Origin: an uncultured Flavobacterium sp.
GTDB taxonomy: Bacteria; Bacteroidota; Bacteroidia; Flavobacteriales; Flavobacteriaceae
DNA: 64,000 nt
NCBI RefSeq assembly: GCF_951805225.1
Contig: NZ_OX638201.1
Location: 6,076,001 to 6,140,000, forward strand
Reading direction: 5' to 3'
Below, piece after piece: positions 16,927 through 25,512 of the stretch. Position numbers and translations under genes: made by a program. The notes beneath the pieces are model-generated. The model made no database searches, was not told the origin of the DNA, and worked only from the letters and a program-made list of their open reading frames with translations. The first letter of the stretch is position 1. Each line of letters starts with the position of its first letter.

Positions 16927-18609
16927 ATGAAATCAATAATCAGGTTTTCAATATTTACAGTTCTTTTTTTAATAGTACAAAAAGGATATTCACAAGATCC
17001 AAATTTTCATATTTATTTGAGTTTGGGACAATCCAATATGGAAGGTTATGCCAAAATAGAACCTCAGGATAAAACGGATGTTAACGAACGCTTTCAGGTT
17101 TTAGCCGCAGTCGACTGTCCGGAATTGGGACGTGAAAAAGGAAAATGGTACACCGCTGTTCCGCCGTTGTGCAGATGTACAACAGGACTAACTCCCGTTG
17201 ATTATTTCGGAAGAACTATGATATCAAATCTTCCAGAGAAAGTAAGAGTTGGTGTTATAAATGTTGCTGTTGGAGGATGTAAAATAGAGCTTTTTGATAA
17301 AAATAATTTCGAAAGTTATGTAGCAGATTCTCCGGATTGGTTAAAAAATATAGTAAAACAATACGACGGAAATCCATATGGAAGATTGGTAGAAATGGCA
17401 AAAATTGCTCAAAAAAGAGGAGTAATAAAAGGCATTTTACTTCATCAGGGAGAATCCAATACAGGTGATACACTTTGGCCTCAAAAAGTAAAAATAGTAT
17501 ATGATAATTTAATAAAAGATCTTAATCTCGATCCCCAAAAAGTACCGTTGCTTTCCGGAGAAACCGTAAATGAAGATCAGAATGGTAAATGTGGCAGTAT
17601 GAATAAGATTATTGCAAAACTGCCACAAGCAATACCAAACTCTTATGTTATTTCGTCAAAAGGATGCACAGCTGAGCCTGATTTTTTGCATTTTAATGCT
17701 AATGGTTACAGAGAATTAGGAAAACGTTATGCAGAGAAAATGTTATCGCTTTCAGGTTACCAATTATTTGATGGGAAAGAACCTTTTATAGTTCGTGCTC
17801 CTCTTGGATTTGATGAGGTTAATCCAAATGCAAAACAAGGAAAAATTGAAACGATTAGTTACGAATCTAAAACGGTAGGTTCAATTAGAAAAGCAACAAT
17901 TTATACACCACCGGGATTCAATAAAAATAAAAAATATCCAGTTTTATATCTTCTTCACGGAATAGGAGGAGATGAGAAAGAATGGCTTAATGGTGGAAAG
18001 CCAAATGTGATATTAGATAATCTTTATGCAGAAGGAAAACTGGAACCTATGATTGTAGTAATGCCAAACGGAAGGGCAATGAAAGATGACAGCGCAAGCG
18101 GTGATATTATGGCTGCAGATAAAGTAAAGGCATTCAGTGTTTTTGAAAAAGATCTTCTAAATGATTTAATTCCTTTTATTGAAAAAAAATATCCGGTTAT
18201 AAAAGACAGAGAACATCGTGCAATTGCCGGTTTATCTATGGGAGGCGGACAGTCATTAAATTTCGGATTAGGGAATTTGGATACGTTTGCATGGGTAGGA
18301 GCTTTTTCGGCTGCACCTAATACTAAAACCGGGGAAGAATTATTGCCTAAACCCGAAGATGCAAAAAAGAAACTCAAACTGCTTTGGATTTCCTGTGGCG
18401 ACAAAGACTGGCTTATAGAAAACAGCGCACGAACACACGATTATTTATCGAAAAATAATGTGCCTCATATTTACTATATCGAGCCTGGAGTACATGATTT
18501 TAAAGTTTGGAAAAACGGTTTATATATGTTTTCACAGTTTTTATTTAAAGATGTCGATCCTTCAGTTTTTCAGAAATATAGTATTTCAGCCTTCACTATT
18601 GAAAAGTAA
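16927..18609 (+). CDS. Bimodular CE6-CE1 esterase
   Basis: One exported polypeptide (signal peptide about 1-22, ending GYSQ) with two complete esterase modules. The first, residues about 25-275, is a SASA/CE6-type acetyl esterase with Ser36 in LGQSNMEG, NVAVGGCKIE, HQGESN, and His255 in DFLHFNANGY. The second, about 285-555, is a CE1 alpha/beta hydrolase with Ser437 in AGLSMGGGQS, an acidic candidate in CGDKDWL, and His523 in PGVHDFKVW. CE6 enzymes remove acetyl groups from xylan; CE1 enzymes remove acetyl or feruloyl groups. It is 21 bp upstream of GH115. The activity of the CE1 half is not determined by sequence. Confidence 0.92.
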   Translation: MKSIIRFSIFTVLFLIVQKGYSQDPNFHIYLSLGQSNMEGYAKIEPQDKTDVNERFQVLAAVDCPELGREKGKWYTAVPPLCRCTTGLTPVDYFGRTMISNLPEKVRVGVINVAVGGCKIELFDKNNFESYVADSPDWLKNIVKQYDGNPYGRLVEMAKIAQKRGVIKGILLHQGESNTGDTLWPQKVKIVYDNLIKDLNLDPQKVPLLSGETVNEDQNGKCGSMNKIIAKLPQAIPNSYVISSKGCTAEPDFLHFNANGYRELGKRYAEKMLSLSGYQLFDGKEPFIVRAPLGFDEVNPNAKQGKIETISYESKTVGSIRKATIYTPPGFNKNKKYPVLYLLHGIGGDEKEWLNGGKPNVILDNLYAEGKLEPMIVVMPNGRAMKDDSASGDIMAADKVKAFSVFEKDLLNDLIPFIEKKYPVIKDREHRAIAGLSMGGGQSLNFGLGNLDTFAWVGAFSAAPNTKTGEELLPKPEDAKKKLKLLWISCGDKDWLIENSARTHDYLSKNNVPHIYYIEPGVHDFKVWKNGLYMFSQFLFKDVDPSVFQKYSISAFTIEK

Positions 18610-18630
18610 TTTTTAATTCAGAAAGATAGA

Positions 18631-21156
18631 ATGAAAAGCCTTTCAACATATATAAGCTTATTGATAATCTGTCTTTGTAATCCTGTAAAAGCGGCAGAAC
18701 CTTTCATAACACATGAAAAAAGGTCTAATGTTATGGTTATAGCAGAGAAATCAATAACGCCTTCTTTTTTTATAAATGCCACATTTGATGCTGGGATCAT
18801 GCGTGCCGTATATAATCTGCAATCAGACTTTGAGAAAGTTACCGGTACAAAACCTGTCGTTTTTAATCAAAGTCCTACTAATGCTTCACCACTTATTATA
18901 ATTGGAATGGCGGGCAATTCAGTGATTGATGATTTAATAAAGCAAAAGAAAATTGATGGAAAAGAGCTGAAAGGGAAAAATGAAAAATTTATTATTCAGA
19001 ATGTTAAAAATCCATTCAAAGGAGTTCAAGAAGCTATTGTAATTGCAGGAAGCGACAAACGTGGGACAATTTATGGAATTTATGAATTATCAAGACAAAT
19101 AGGCGTTTCACCTTGGTATTACTGGGCAGATGTTCCGGTAAAGCAAAGTGAAGCGCTGTATTTTATAAAAGGAATTTACACAGATGGAGAACCTGCCGTA
19201 AAATACAGAGGATTTTTTTTAAACGATGAAGCACCAGCATTAAGCGGATGGGCAAAAAAGACCTTCGGAGGATTTAATAGCAAGTTTTACGAGAAAGTTT
19301 TCGAATTATTACTTCGTTTAAAATCCAATTATATCTGGCCGGCAATGTGGGGAAGTGCTTTTTATGATGATGACTCTGCCAGCGGACCACTTGCCAATGA
19401 AATGGGTATTATAATGGGAACATCTCACCATGAACCGATGGCATTGGCTCAAACAGATTGGCATCGATATATTAAAAAAAATAACCTTCCGAATATTTGG
19501 GATTACTCCAAAAATAAAACCGTTTTAGATGAATTTTGGAAAAGCGGTATTGTGCGAAGTAAAAACTGGGAAAAATTAGTAACTATTGGCATGCGCGGAG
19601 ATGGTGATGAAGCAATGAGCGAAGGCACTAATATTAGTTTGCTCGAGAATATTGTAAAAGAACAACGTCGCATTATTTCACAGGAAACAGGACAAATTCC
19701 ATCAAAAACGCCTCAGATTTGGGCTTTATACAAAGAAGTGCAGGATTATTATGATCAGGGAATGCGTGTGCCGGAAGATGTGATTTTATTGTTTTGTGAT
19801 GATAATTGGGGCAATGTACGTAAACTTCCAGACCTGACTAAACCTATGCATAAAGGCGGATACGGAATGTATTATCACTTTGATTATGTTGGCGGTCCAA
19901 GAAACTCGAAATGGATTAATATAAGTCCGATACAAAGAGTTTGGGAACAAATGAATCTAAGCTACGAGCATGGTGTCGATAAAGTCTGGATTGTGAATGT
20001 TGGAGATCTTAAACCAATGGAGTTTCCAATCAGCTTTTTTCTGGATATGGCATGGAATCCCAAGAAATTTAATGCTCAGAATCTATTCGAATTTACTGAG
20101 AAATGGGCCGCGGAACAGTTTGGCAAAAAACATTCAAAAGAGATTGCGGGGTTTCTAAATACCTATCCTAAATTCAACCGTCGTGTAACTCCTGAAATGC
20201 TTGATAGCCAAACGTACAGTCTTGAAAACTACAATGAATTTCAAAATGTTGTGAATGATTACAAGAATTTGGCACTTGATGCCTATAGAGTTTACAATGA
20301 TTTACCTGAGGAATATAAAGACGCTTATTTTCAGCTCGTTTTATATCCTATAGATGCTTGCAGCAATCTTTACGAAATGTATTTTGCACAAGCTCAGAAC
20401 AAAAAACTTTTCGAACAAAAAGACATTGAAGCCAATTATTATGCAGATATAGTGAAAACAAAATTCGCTCGCGATTCTGTACTTCAAAACAAATACAATA
20501 ATGAAATTGCCGGCGGAAAATGGTCTCATATGATGGATCAAATGCGTATTGGTTACAAAAACTGGAATGATTCTCCCAAAAATATTTTGCCTGATGTAAA
20601 ATATGTTACGGAATCTGAGAAGATAACGCTAAAGGTATTTGTTGAAAAAGATGGTTATGTTGCTATTGAAGCAGAACATTTTTCTAAAGCAAATAATTCA
20701 GAAAGAATACATTGGGAAGTGATTCCTGATTTTGGAAAAACAAAAAGCGGGATCACTACATTTCCGCAAAACCTTTATCCAGATAAACAGGAAGATATTT
20801 TCGTAGAATATGAAATTGATTTTGCTTCTGCAGGAAACTTTAATGTCGAATTACTATTAGCGCCTACACTTAATTTTAATAGCAACAAAGGACTACTTTA
20901 TGAAGTTTCTTTTGATGGTGAAAATCCACAGCTTGTAAATTTTAACGGAAAATACCGTGGTGAATTAGGAAAATGGCAGGCAGAACATATCATACATTCG
21001 GTAACGGCACATCAAATTTTGAAAGCAGGAAGACACATCTTACGTTTCCGAGTTTTAGATCCCGGAATTGTTCTCGAGAAGATTTTAATAAACACAGGCG
21101 GATTAAAACCGGCTTATCTCGGTGCGCCGGAAAGTGAGAGAGTTTCGCAGGATTAG
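18631..21156 (+). CDS. GH115 xylan alpha-1,2-glucuronidase
   Basis: Removes (4-O-methyl)glucuronic acid from internal xylose units of polymeric xylan or long oligosaccharides. The 841 residues include a signal peptide of about 22 residues and the family's order of regions: an N-terminal fold with GSDKRGTIYGIYELSRQIGVSPWYYWADVP, the central barrel with KYRGFFLNDEAPALSGW, LKSNYIWPAMWGSAFYDDD and IGMRGDGDEAMSEG, and a C-terminal segment with VAIEAEHFSK. I did not assign individual catalytic residues. It complements the GH67 at the left edge, which works only at oligosaccharide ends. Confidence 0.93.
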   Translation: MKSLSTYISLLIICLCNPVKAAEPFITHEKRSNVMVIAEKSITPSFFINATFDAGIMRAVYNLQSDFEKVTGTKPVVFNQSPTNASPLIIIGMAGNSVIDDLIKQKKIDGKELKGKNEKFIIQNVKNPFKGVQEAIVIAGSDKRGTIYGIYELSRQIGVSPWYYWADVPVKQSEALYFIKGIYTDGEPAVKYRGFFLNDEAPALSGWAKKTFGGFNSKFYEKVFELLLRLKSNYIWPAMWGSAFYDDDSASGPLANEMGIIMGTSHHEPMALAQTDWHRYIKKNNLPNIWDYSKNKTVLDEFWKSGIVRSKNWEKLVTIGMRGDGDEAMSEGTNISLLENIVKEQRRIISQETGQIPSKTPQIWALYKEVQDYYDQGMRVPEDVILLFCDDNWGNVRKLPDLTKPMHKGGYGMYYHFDYVGGPRNSKWINISPIQRVWEQMNLSYEHGVDKVWIVNVGDLKPMEFPISFFLDMAWNPKKFNAQNLFEFTEKWAAEQFGKKHSKEIAGFLNTYPKFNRRVTPEMLDSQTYSLENYNEFQNVVNDYKNLALDAYRVYNDLPEEYKDAYFQLVLYPIDACSNLYEMYFAQAQNKKLFEQKDIEANYYADIVKTKFARDSVLQNKYNNEIAGGKWSHMMDQMRIGYKNWNDSPKNILPDVKYVTESEKITLKVFVEKDGYVAIEAEHFSKANNSERIHWEVIPDFGKTKSGITTFPQNLYPDKQEDIFVEYEIDFASAGNFNVELLLAPTLNFNSNKGLLYEVSFDGENPQLVNFNGKYRGELGKWQAEHIIHSVTAHQILKAGRHILRFRVLDPGIVLEKILINTGGLKPAYLGAPESERVSQD

Positions 21157-21213
21157 TTTTTGATTTAAAACATTGATAAAAGTTCAAAAGCTTATAATTC
21201 AATATAAACAAAC

Positions 21214-23682
21214 ATGAAAAAATATTTGATTACCATATTACTGTTTTTAGGGATTTCATTAGCTGCACAAGAAGCAGATGATGTAAAACTTTGGTATAAA
21301 ACTCCTTCGAATGGTGTTTGGGAAAATGCTTTGCCAATTGGTAACGGATTTATGGGAGCAATGGTTTATGGTGATGTGGGAAAAGAAGTTTTTCAATTAA
21401 ATGAAGGTACTTTATGGAGCGGAAGTCCTAATAGAAACGATAATCCTAAAGCAAAAGATGCCTTAAGCGAAATCAGAAAACTTATTTTTCAGGGAGAGTA
21501 TAAAAAAGCGGAACAATTAACCAATGACAATATAATTAGTAAAAAGTCTCAGGGACAGATGTTTCAGCCCGCAGGGAATTTGCAACTGGATTTCTCAAAT
21601 CATCAAAATTATACTAATTATTACCGCGAACTCGATATCGAAAAAGCAGTTGCAAAAACAGTTTACACCGTCGATGGAATTAGGTATACCAGAGAAGCAT
21701 TTATGTCTTTTCCGGATCGGGTTTTGGTTATAAAACTTTCGGCAGATAAACCGGGGAAATTGTCTTTTAAAGCAAGTATCAATTCGGAGCATAAAAAACA
21801 GTTAATTACTCTCATTGGTAGTAATGAACTTTCGCTAAGCGGTACTTCCAGCGATCATGAAGGTGTTGAAGGAAAGGTGAATTTTAATGCACTTGCAAGA
21901 TTTAAAGTTATTGGAGGAAACATAAAAGCGGTCGATAATTCAATACAAATTGATAAAGCAGATTCAGTTCTCATTTTCGTTTCTATTGCTACGAATTTTA
22001 TTAATTATAATGATATTTCGGGGCAGGAAAAAGAACTTGCAAAGTCATTTTTGGATAAAGCATTCGATAAGAATTATGATAAAATGAAGAAAGCTCATGT
22101 TGAGTATTATCAAAAATATTTCAAAAGAGTAAAACTTGATTTGGGCAAAACCGCAGCATCTAATGTTCCAACAGACGAAAGACTGTCTAATTTCAGAAAT
22201 ACTGCAGATCCTTTTTTTGTTACTTTATATTATCAATACGGCAGATATTTATTGATTTCGTCTTCGCAGCCCGGCGGTCAGGCAGCTAATCTTCAGGGCA
22301 TTTGGAATCACAGTATGAATCCTGCTTGGGATAGTAAATACACGATCAATATTAATACAGAAATGAATTATTGGCCAGCCGAGAAAACAAATTTATCAGA
22401 AATGCATGAGCCTTTGCTAAAAATGATTCGGGAGCTAGCCGATACAGGAAAAGAAACGGCAAAAGTAATGTATGGCGCACGAGGCTGGATGGCACATCAT
22501 AATACCGATATATGGAGAATTAACGGAGCCGTTGACGGTGCAACCTGGGGAGTTTGGAACGCAGGAGGAGGTTGGTTAAGCCAGCATTTATGGGAACATT
22601 ATTTATATACCGGAGACAAAAAATATCTTGAATCAGTTTATGAAGTGCTAAAAGGCGCAGCTGATTTTTACTCGGATTTTTTAGTAAAAGATCCCGCAAA
22701 TGGATGGTTAGTTGTTGCACCGGGAAATTCTCCTGAAAATGCTCCACATGCGCATCAGGGTTCTACTATAACAGCAGGTTCTACAATGGATAATCAAATT
22801 GTTTTTGATGTTTTTAGTACCGCCATCAGAGCATCAGAAATACTGGGAAAAGACAAAGAATATGGGGATAGTTTAAAAGTATTGAGAAAAATGCTTCCGC
22901 CAATGCAAATCGGGAAATACAATCAAATTCAAGAATGGCTGGATGATATTGATGATCCAAAAGACAATCACCGCCATATTTCGCATTTGTATGGCTTATA
23001 TCCTTCCAATCAAATTTCGGCTTACAGAACGCCGGAACTTTTTGCAGCAGCAAAGAATACCTTGATTCAAAGAGGAGACGTGTCTACAGGATGGAGCATG
23101 GGATGGAAAGTCAATTGGTGGGCAAAAATGCAGGATGGCAATCACGCTTACAGTTTAATTCAGAATCAATTAACGCCGCTTGGTGTCAATAAAGACGGCG
23201 GAGGAACTTATAATAATCTTTTTGATGCACATCCGCCATTTCAGATTGATGGAAATTTTGGATGTACATCCGGAATAACAGAAATGCTTCTGCAAAGTTC
23301 TGATGGAGCGGTTCATTTACTTCCAGCTTTACCAGATGCCTTAAAAGAGTACGGAGAAATAACCGGTTTAAAAGCCCGTGGAGGTTTTGAAATTATGGAT
23401 ATGAAATGGAAAAACGGAAAACTAATTGCCTTAAGTATTAAGTCAAATTTTGGAGGAAATCTTAGATTAAGAACAGGAAATGAAATTATTGCAAAAGATT
23501 CTAAAAACTTTAAAATAGCTTCGGGAGAAAACAGTAATCCTTTTTATGAGTTAAATGAAACTGCTAAACCTCTTATATCTAAAGAATCCAATATAAATGC
23601 TTTAACTATTCCGCAGACTTATTTATACGATGTAAAAACTGAAAAGGGTAAAATTTATACTTTTTTAATTGATTCAAACTAA
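21214..23682 (+). CDS. GH95 alpha-L-fucosidase/alpha-L-galactosidase
   Basis: An 822-residue exported enzyme (signal peptide about 18 residues) of the inverting family GH95. The N-terminal part has WENALPIGNGFMGAMVYGD and LNEGTLWSG. Residues matching the catalytic set of Bifidobacterium AfcA are visible: Asn379 and Asn381 in NINTEMNYW, Glu508 in NSPENAPH and Asp679 in FQIDGNFG. GH95 releases L-fucose or L-galactose. In a xylan locus the likely target is alpha-L-galactose on complex glucuronoarabinoxylan side chains, but that is inference. It lies 57 bp after GH115 and 20 bp before a GH43 gene. Confidence 0.92.
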   Translation: MKKYLITILLFLGISLAAQEADDVKLWYKTPSNGVWENALPIGNGFMGAMVYGDVGKEVFQLNEGTLWSGSPNRNDNPKAKDALSEIRKLIFQGEYKKAEQLTNDNIISKKSQGQMFQPAGNLQLDFSNHQNYTNYYRELDIEKAVAKTVYTVDGIRYTREAFMSFPDRVLVIKLSADKPGKLSFKASINSEHKKQLITLIGSNELSLSGTSSDHEGVEGKVNFNALARFKVIGGNIKAVDNSIQIDKADSVLIFVSIATNFINYNDISGQEKELAKSFLDKAFDKNYDKMKKAHVEYYQKYFKRVKLDLGKTAASNVPTDERLSNFRNTADPFFVTLYYQYGRYLLISSSQPGGQAANLQGIWNHSMNPAWDSKYTININTEMNYWPAEKTNLSEMHEPLLKMIRELADTGKETAKVMYGARGWMAHHNTDIWRINGAVDGATWGVWNAGGGWLSQHLWEHYLYTGDKKYLESVYEVLKGAADFYSDFLVKDPANGWLVVAPGNSPENAPHAHQGSTITAGSTMDNQIVFDVFSTAIRASEILGKDKEYGDSLKVLRKMLPPMQIGKYNQIQEWLDDIDDPKDNHRHISHLYGLYPSNQISAYRTPELFAAAKNTLIQRGDVSTGWSMGWKVNWWAKMQDGNHAYSLIQNQLTPLGVNKDGGGTYNNLFDAHPPFQIDGNFGCTSGITEMLLQSSDGAVHLLPALPDALKEYGEITGLKARGGFEIMDMKWKNGKLIALSIKSNFGGNLRLRTGNEIIAKDSKNFKIASGENSNPFYELNETAKPLISKESNINALTIPQTYLYDVKTEKGKIYTFLIDSN

Positions 23683-23702
23683 AAATTTTAGCAATAAAAA
23701 TT

Positions 23703-25259
23703 ATGAAAATATTCTATAACCTATTAGCCATTTTTTTAATCATAACCGGATCTCATGCTCAGGAAAACAAAGCACAGAATCCGGTAATTTTTGCCGATGT
23801 TCCTGATTTGTCAATCATAAGAGTTGGCGATGATTATTATATGAGCAGCACTACGATGCACATGAGTCCGGGCGTTCCAATTATGAAATCAAAAGATTTA
23901 ATTAATTGGAAAATAATAAACTATGCCTCAAATACTTTAGGAAATTCAGACGAGCTGAATCTTGATAATGGTAAAAATAACTATGGAAGAGGTTCCTGGG
24001 CAAGTAATATCAGATTTCATAACAATACATTTTATGTAACCACTTTTGCTCAGACAACCGGAAAAACTTACATATACAGCACAAAGAATATCGAAAAAGG
24101 ACCTTGGAAAGAAATTAGTTTTAGTCCGGCATATCACGATCACAGTATCTTGTTTGATGATGATGGCAAAGTTTATATAGTGTACGGAAATGGTAAACTT
24201 TTTATCAAAGAATTAAAAGCGGATTTATCAGGAATAAAAGAAGACGGATTAGATCAGGTTTTAATAGAAAATGCCAGTAGTCCAGCAGGAAATTCTATTA
24301 TGCTTGGCGCAGAAGGTTCGCAATTGTACAAAATTAAGGGCAAATATTATCTCTTTAATATCGTCTGGCCAAAAGACGGAATGCGCACCGTAGTTATTCA
24401 CAGAGCCGATAAAATTACGGGTCCTTGGGAAGGAAAAATTGGTCTGCAGGATTTAGGTGTTGCACAAGGAGGATTAATTGATACTCCTGACGGGAAATGG
24501 TTTTCGTACTTATTTAGAGATTACGGTGGCGTAGGACGTATTCCTTATTTTGTTCCCGTGAAATGGGTAGACGGTTGGCCAATTCTGGGAGAAAATAATA
24601 AAGTACCTCAATACTTAGATTTACCCGAAAGTAAAGGATTGATTCCGGGAATTGTAAATTCAGATGATTTCAGCCGAAAAAAAGGAGACAGAGATTTACC
24701 CTTAGTTTGGCAATGGAATCATAACCCTGATAATTCATTTTGGTCGGTTAAAGAAAGACAAGGATATTTAAGATTAAAAACTGCCTCAATAACAAACACT
24801 TTAATTCAGGCTAAAAATACACTCACACAAAGAACTTTTGGACCTGAATGTTCAGGAACTACTTTGTTGGAAATTTCTAAAATGAAAGATGGTGATTTTG
24901 CAGGGCTTTGCTTATTGCAAAAAGATTTTGGTTTGGTTGGTGTAAAAGCCGAAAATGGATCAAAAAGAATTGTCATGATTGAAACTGTAGATGGTATTTC
25001 AAAAGAAATTCAAAGCGTTCCTTTCTCTGGCACTAAAGTCTATTTTAAAGCAGAATGCAATTTTAAAGACAAAACTGATTTAGGCAAATTTTACTATAGT
25101 CTCGACGGTAAAAAATGGATTAGTATAGGAAACACCATAAAGTTACCCTATACACTTCCTCATTTTATGGGCTATAGATTTGGACTTTTCAATTATGCAG
25201 AGAAAGATTTAGGTGGTTATGTTGATTTTGATTATTTCCATATTGACAATAAAATTTAA
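23703..25259 (+). CDS. Exported GH43 arabinofuranosidase/xylosidase with C-terminal beta-sandwich
   Basis: 518 residues; signal peptide about 1-19 ending SHAQ. The GH43 propeller has Asp35 in FADVPDLSIIR (base), Asp146 in YHDHSILFDDDG and Glu204 in LGAEGSQLYK (acid), and GSWASNIRFHNNTFYV. The base motif reads D-L where D-P is usual, a mild departure. Residues about 315-518 form the concanavalin-like C-terminal domain. The pattern resembles subfamily 12, known mostly for arabinofuranosidases on arabinoxylan. It is tightly linked to GH95 (20-bp gap). Confidence 0.88.
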   Translation: MKIFYNLLAIFLIITGSHAQENKAQNPVIFADVPDLSIIRVGDDYYMSSTTMHMSPGVPIMKSKDLINWKIINYASNTLGNSDELNLDNGKNNYGRGSWASNIRFHNNTFYVTTFAQTTGKTYIYSTKNIEKGPWKEISFSPAYHDHSILFDDDGKVYIVYGNGKLFIKELKADLSGIKEDGLDQVLIENASSPAGNSIMLGAEGSQLYKIKGKYYLFNIVWPKDGMRTVVIHRADKITGPWEGKIGLQDLGVAQGGLIDTPDGKWFSYLFRDYGGVGRIPYFVPVKWVDGWPILGENNKVPQYLDLPESKGLIPGIVNSDDFSRKKGDRDLPLVWQWNHNPDNSFWSVKERQGYLRLKTASITNTLIQAKNTLTQRTFGPECSGTTLLEISKMKDGDFAGLCLLQKDFGLVGVKAENGSKRIVMIETVDGISKEIQSVPFSGTKVYFKAECNFKDKTDLGKFYYSLDGKKWISIGNTIKLPYTLPHFMGYRFGLFNYAEKDLGGYVDFDYFHIDNKI

Positions 25260-25280
25260 TATTAAACTAATAATGGCAAT

Positions 25281-25470
25281 CAAGAGTTGAAAGTTTGCAA
25301 TTTGTGCCGTGAGGCACTAAATATTGGTAGAAATAAAGGGTTTGAAATTCGTTGGCGTGCCGTAGGTACGCAACAATATAATGATTATTGCGTACCTACG
25401 GCACGCTAAATTTGTTCCAATTAATGTTTTCTACCAATATTTAGTGTCTAATGGTACATTTCAATTCTTG
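25281..25470 (+). repeat. Long imperfect palindrome, family copy 1
   Basis: Outer arms CAAGAGTTGAAA (25281) and TTTCAATTCTTG (25459), then TGTGCCGTGAGGCACTAAAT and its mirror, and near-perfect central arms GGCGTGCCGTAGGTACGCAA (25354-25373) and TTGCGTACCTACGGCACGC (25388-25406). Copies occur at 34388 and 39960. No gene or promoter was recognised in the rest of this 253-bp gap. Confidence 0.85.
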
Positions 25471-25512
25471 ATCGGCTTTAATAGCAAAAATCTTTAATTC
25501 AAAATAAAAAAC

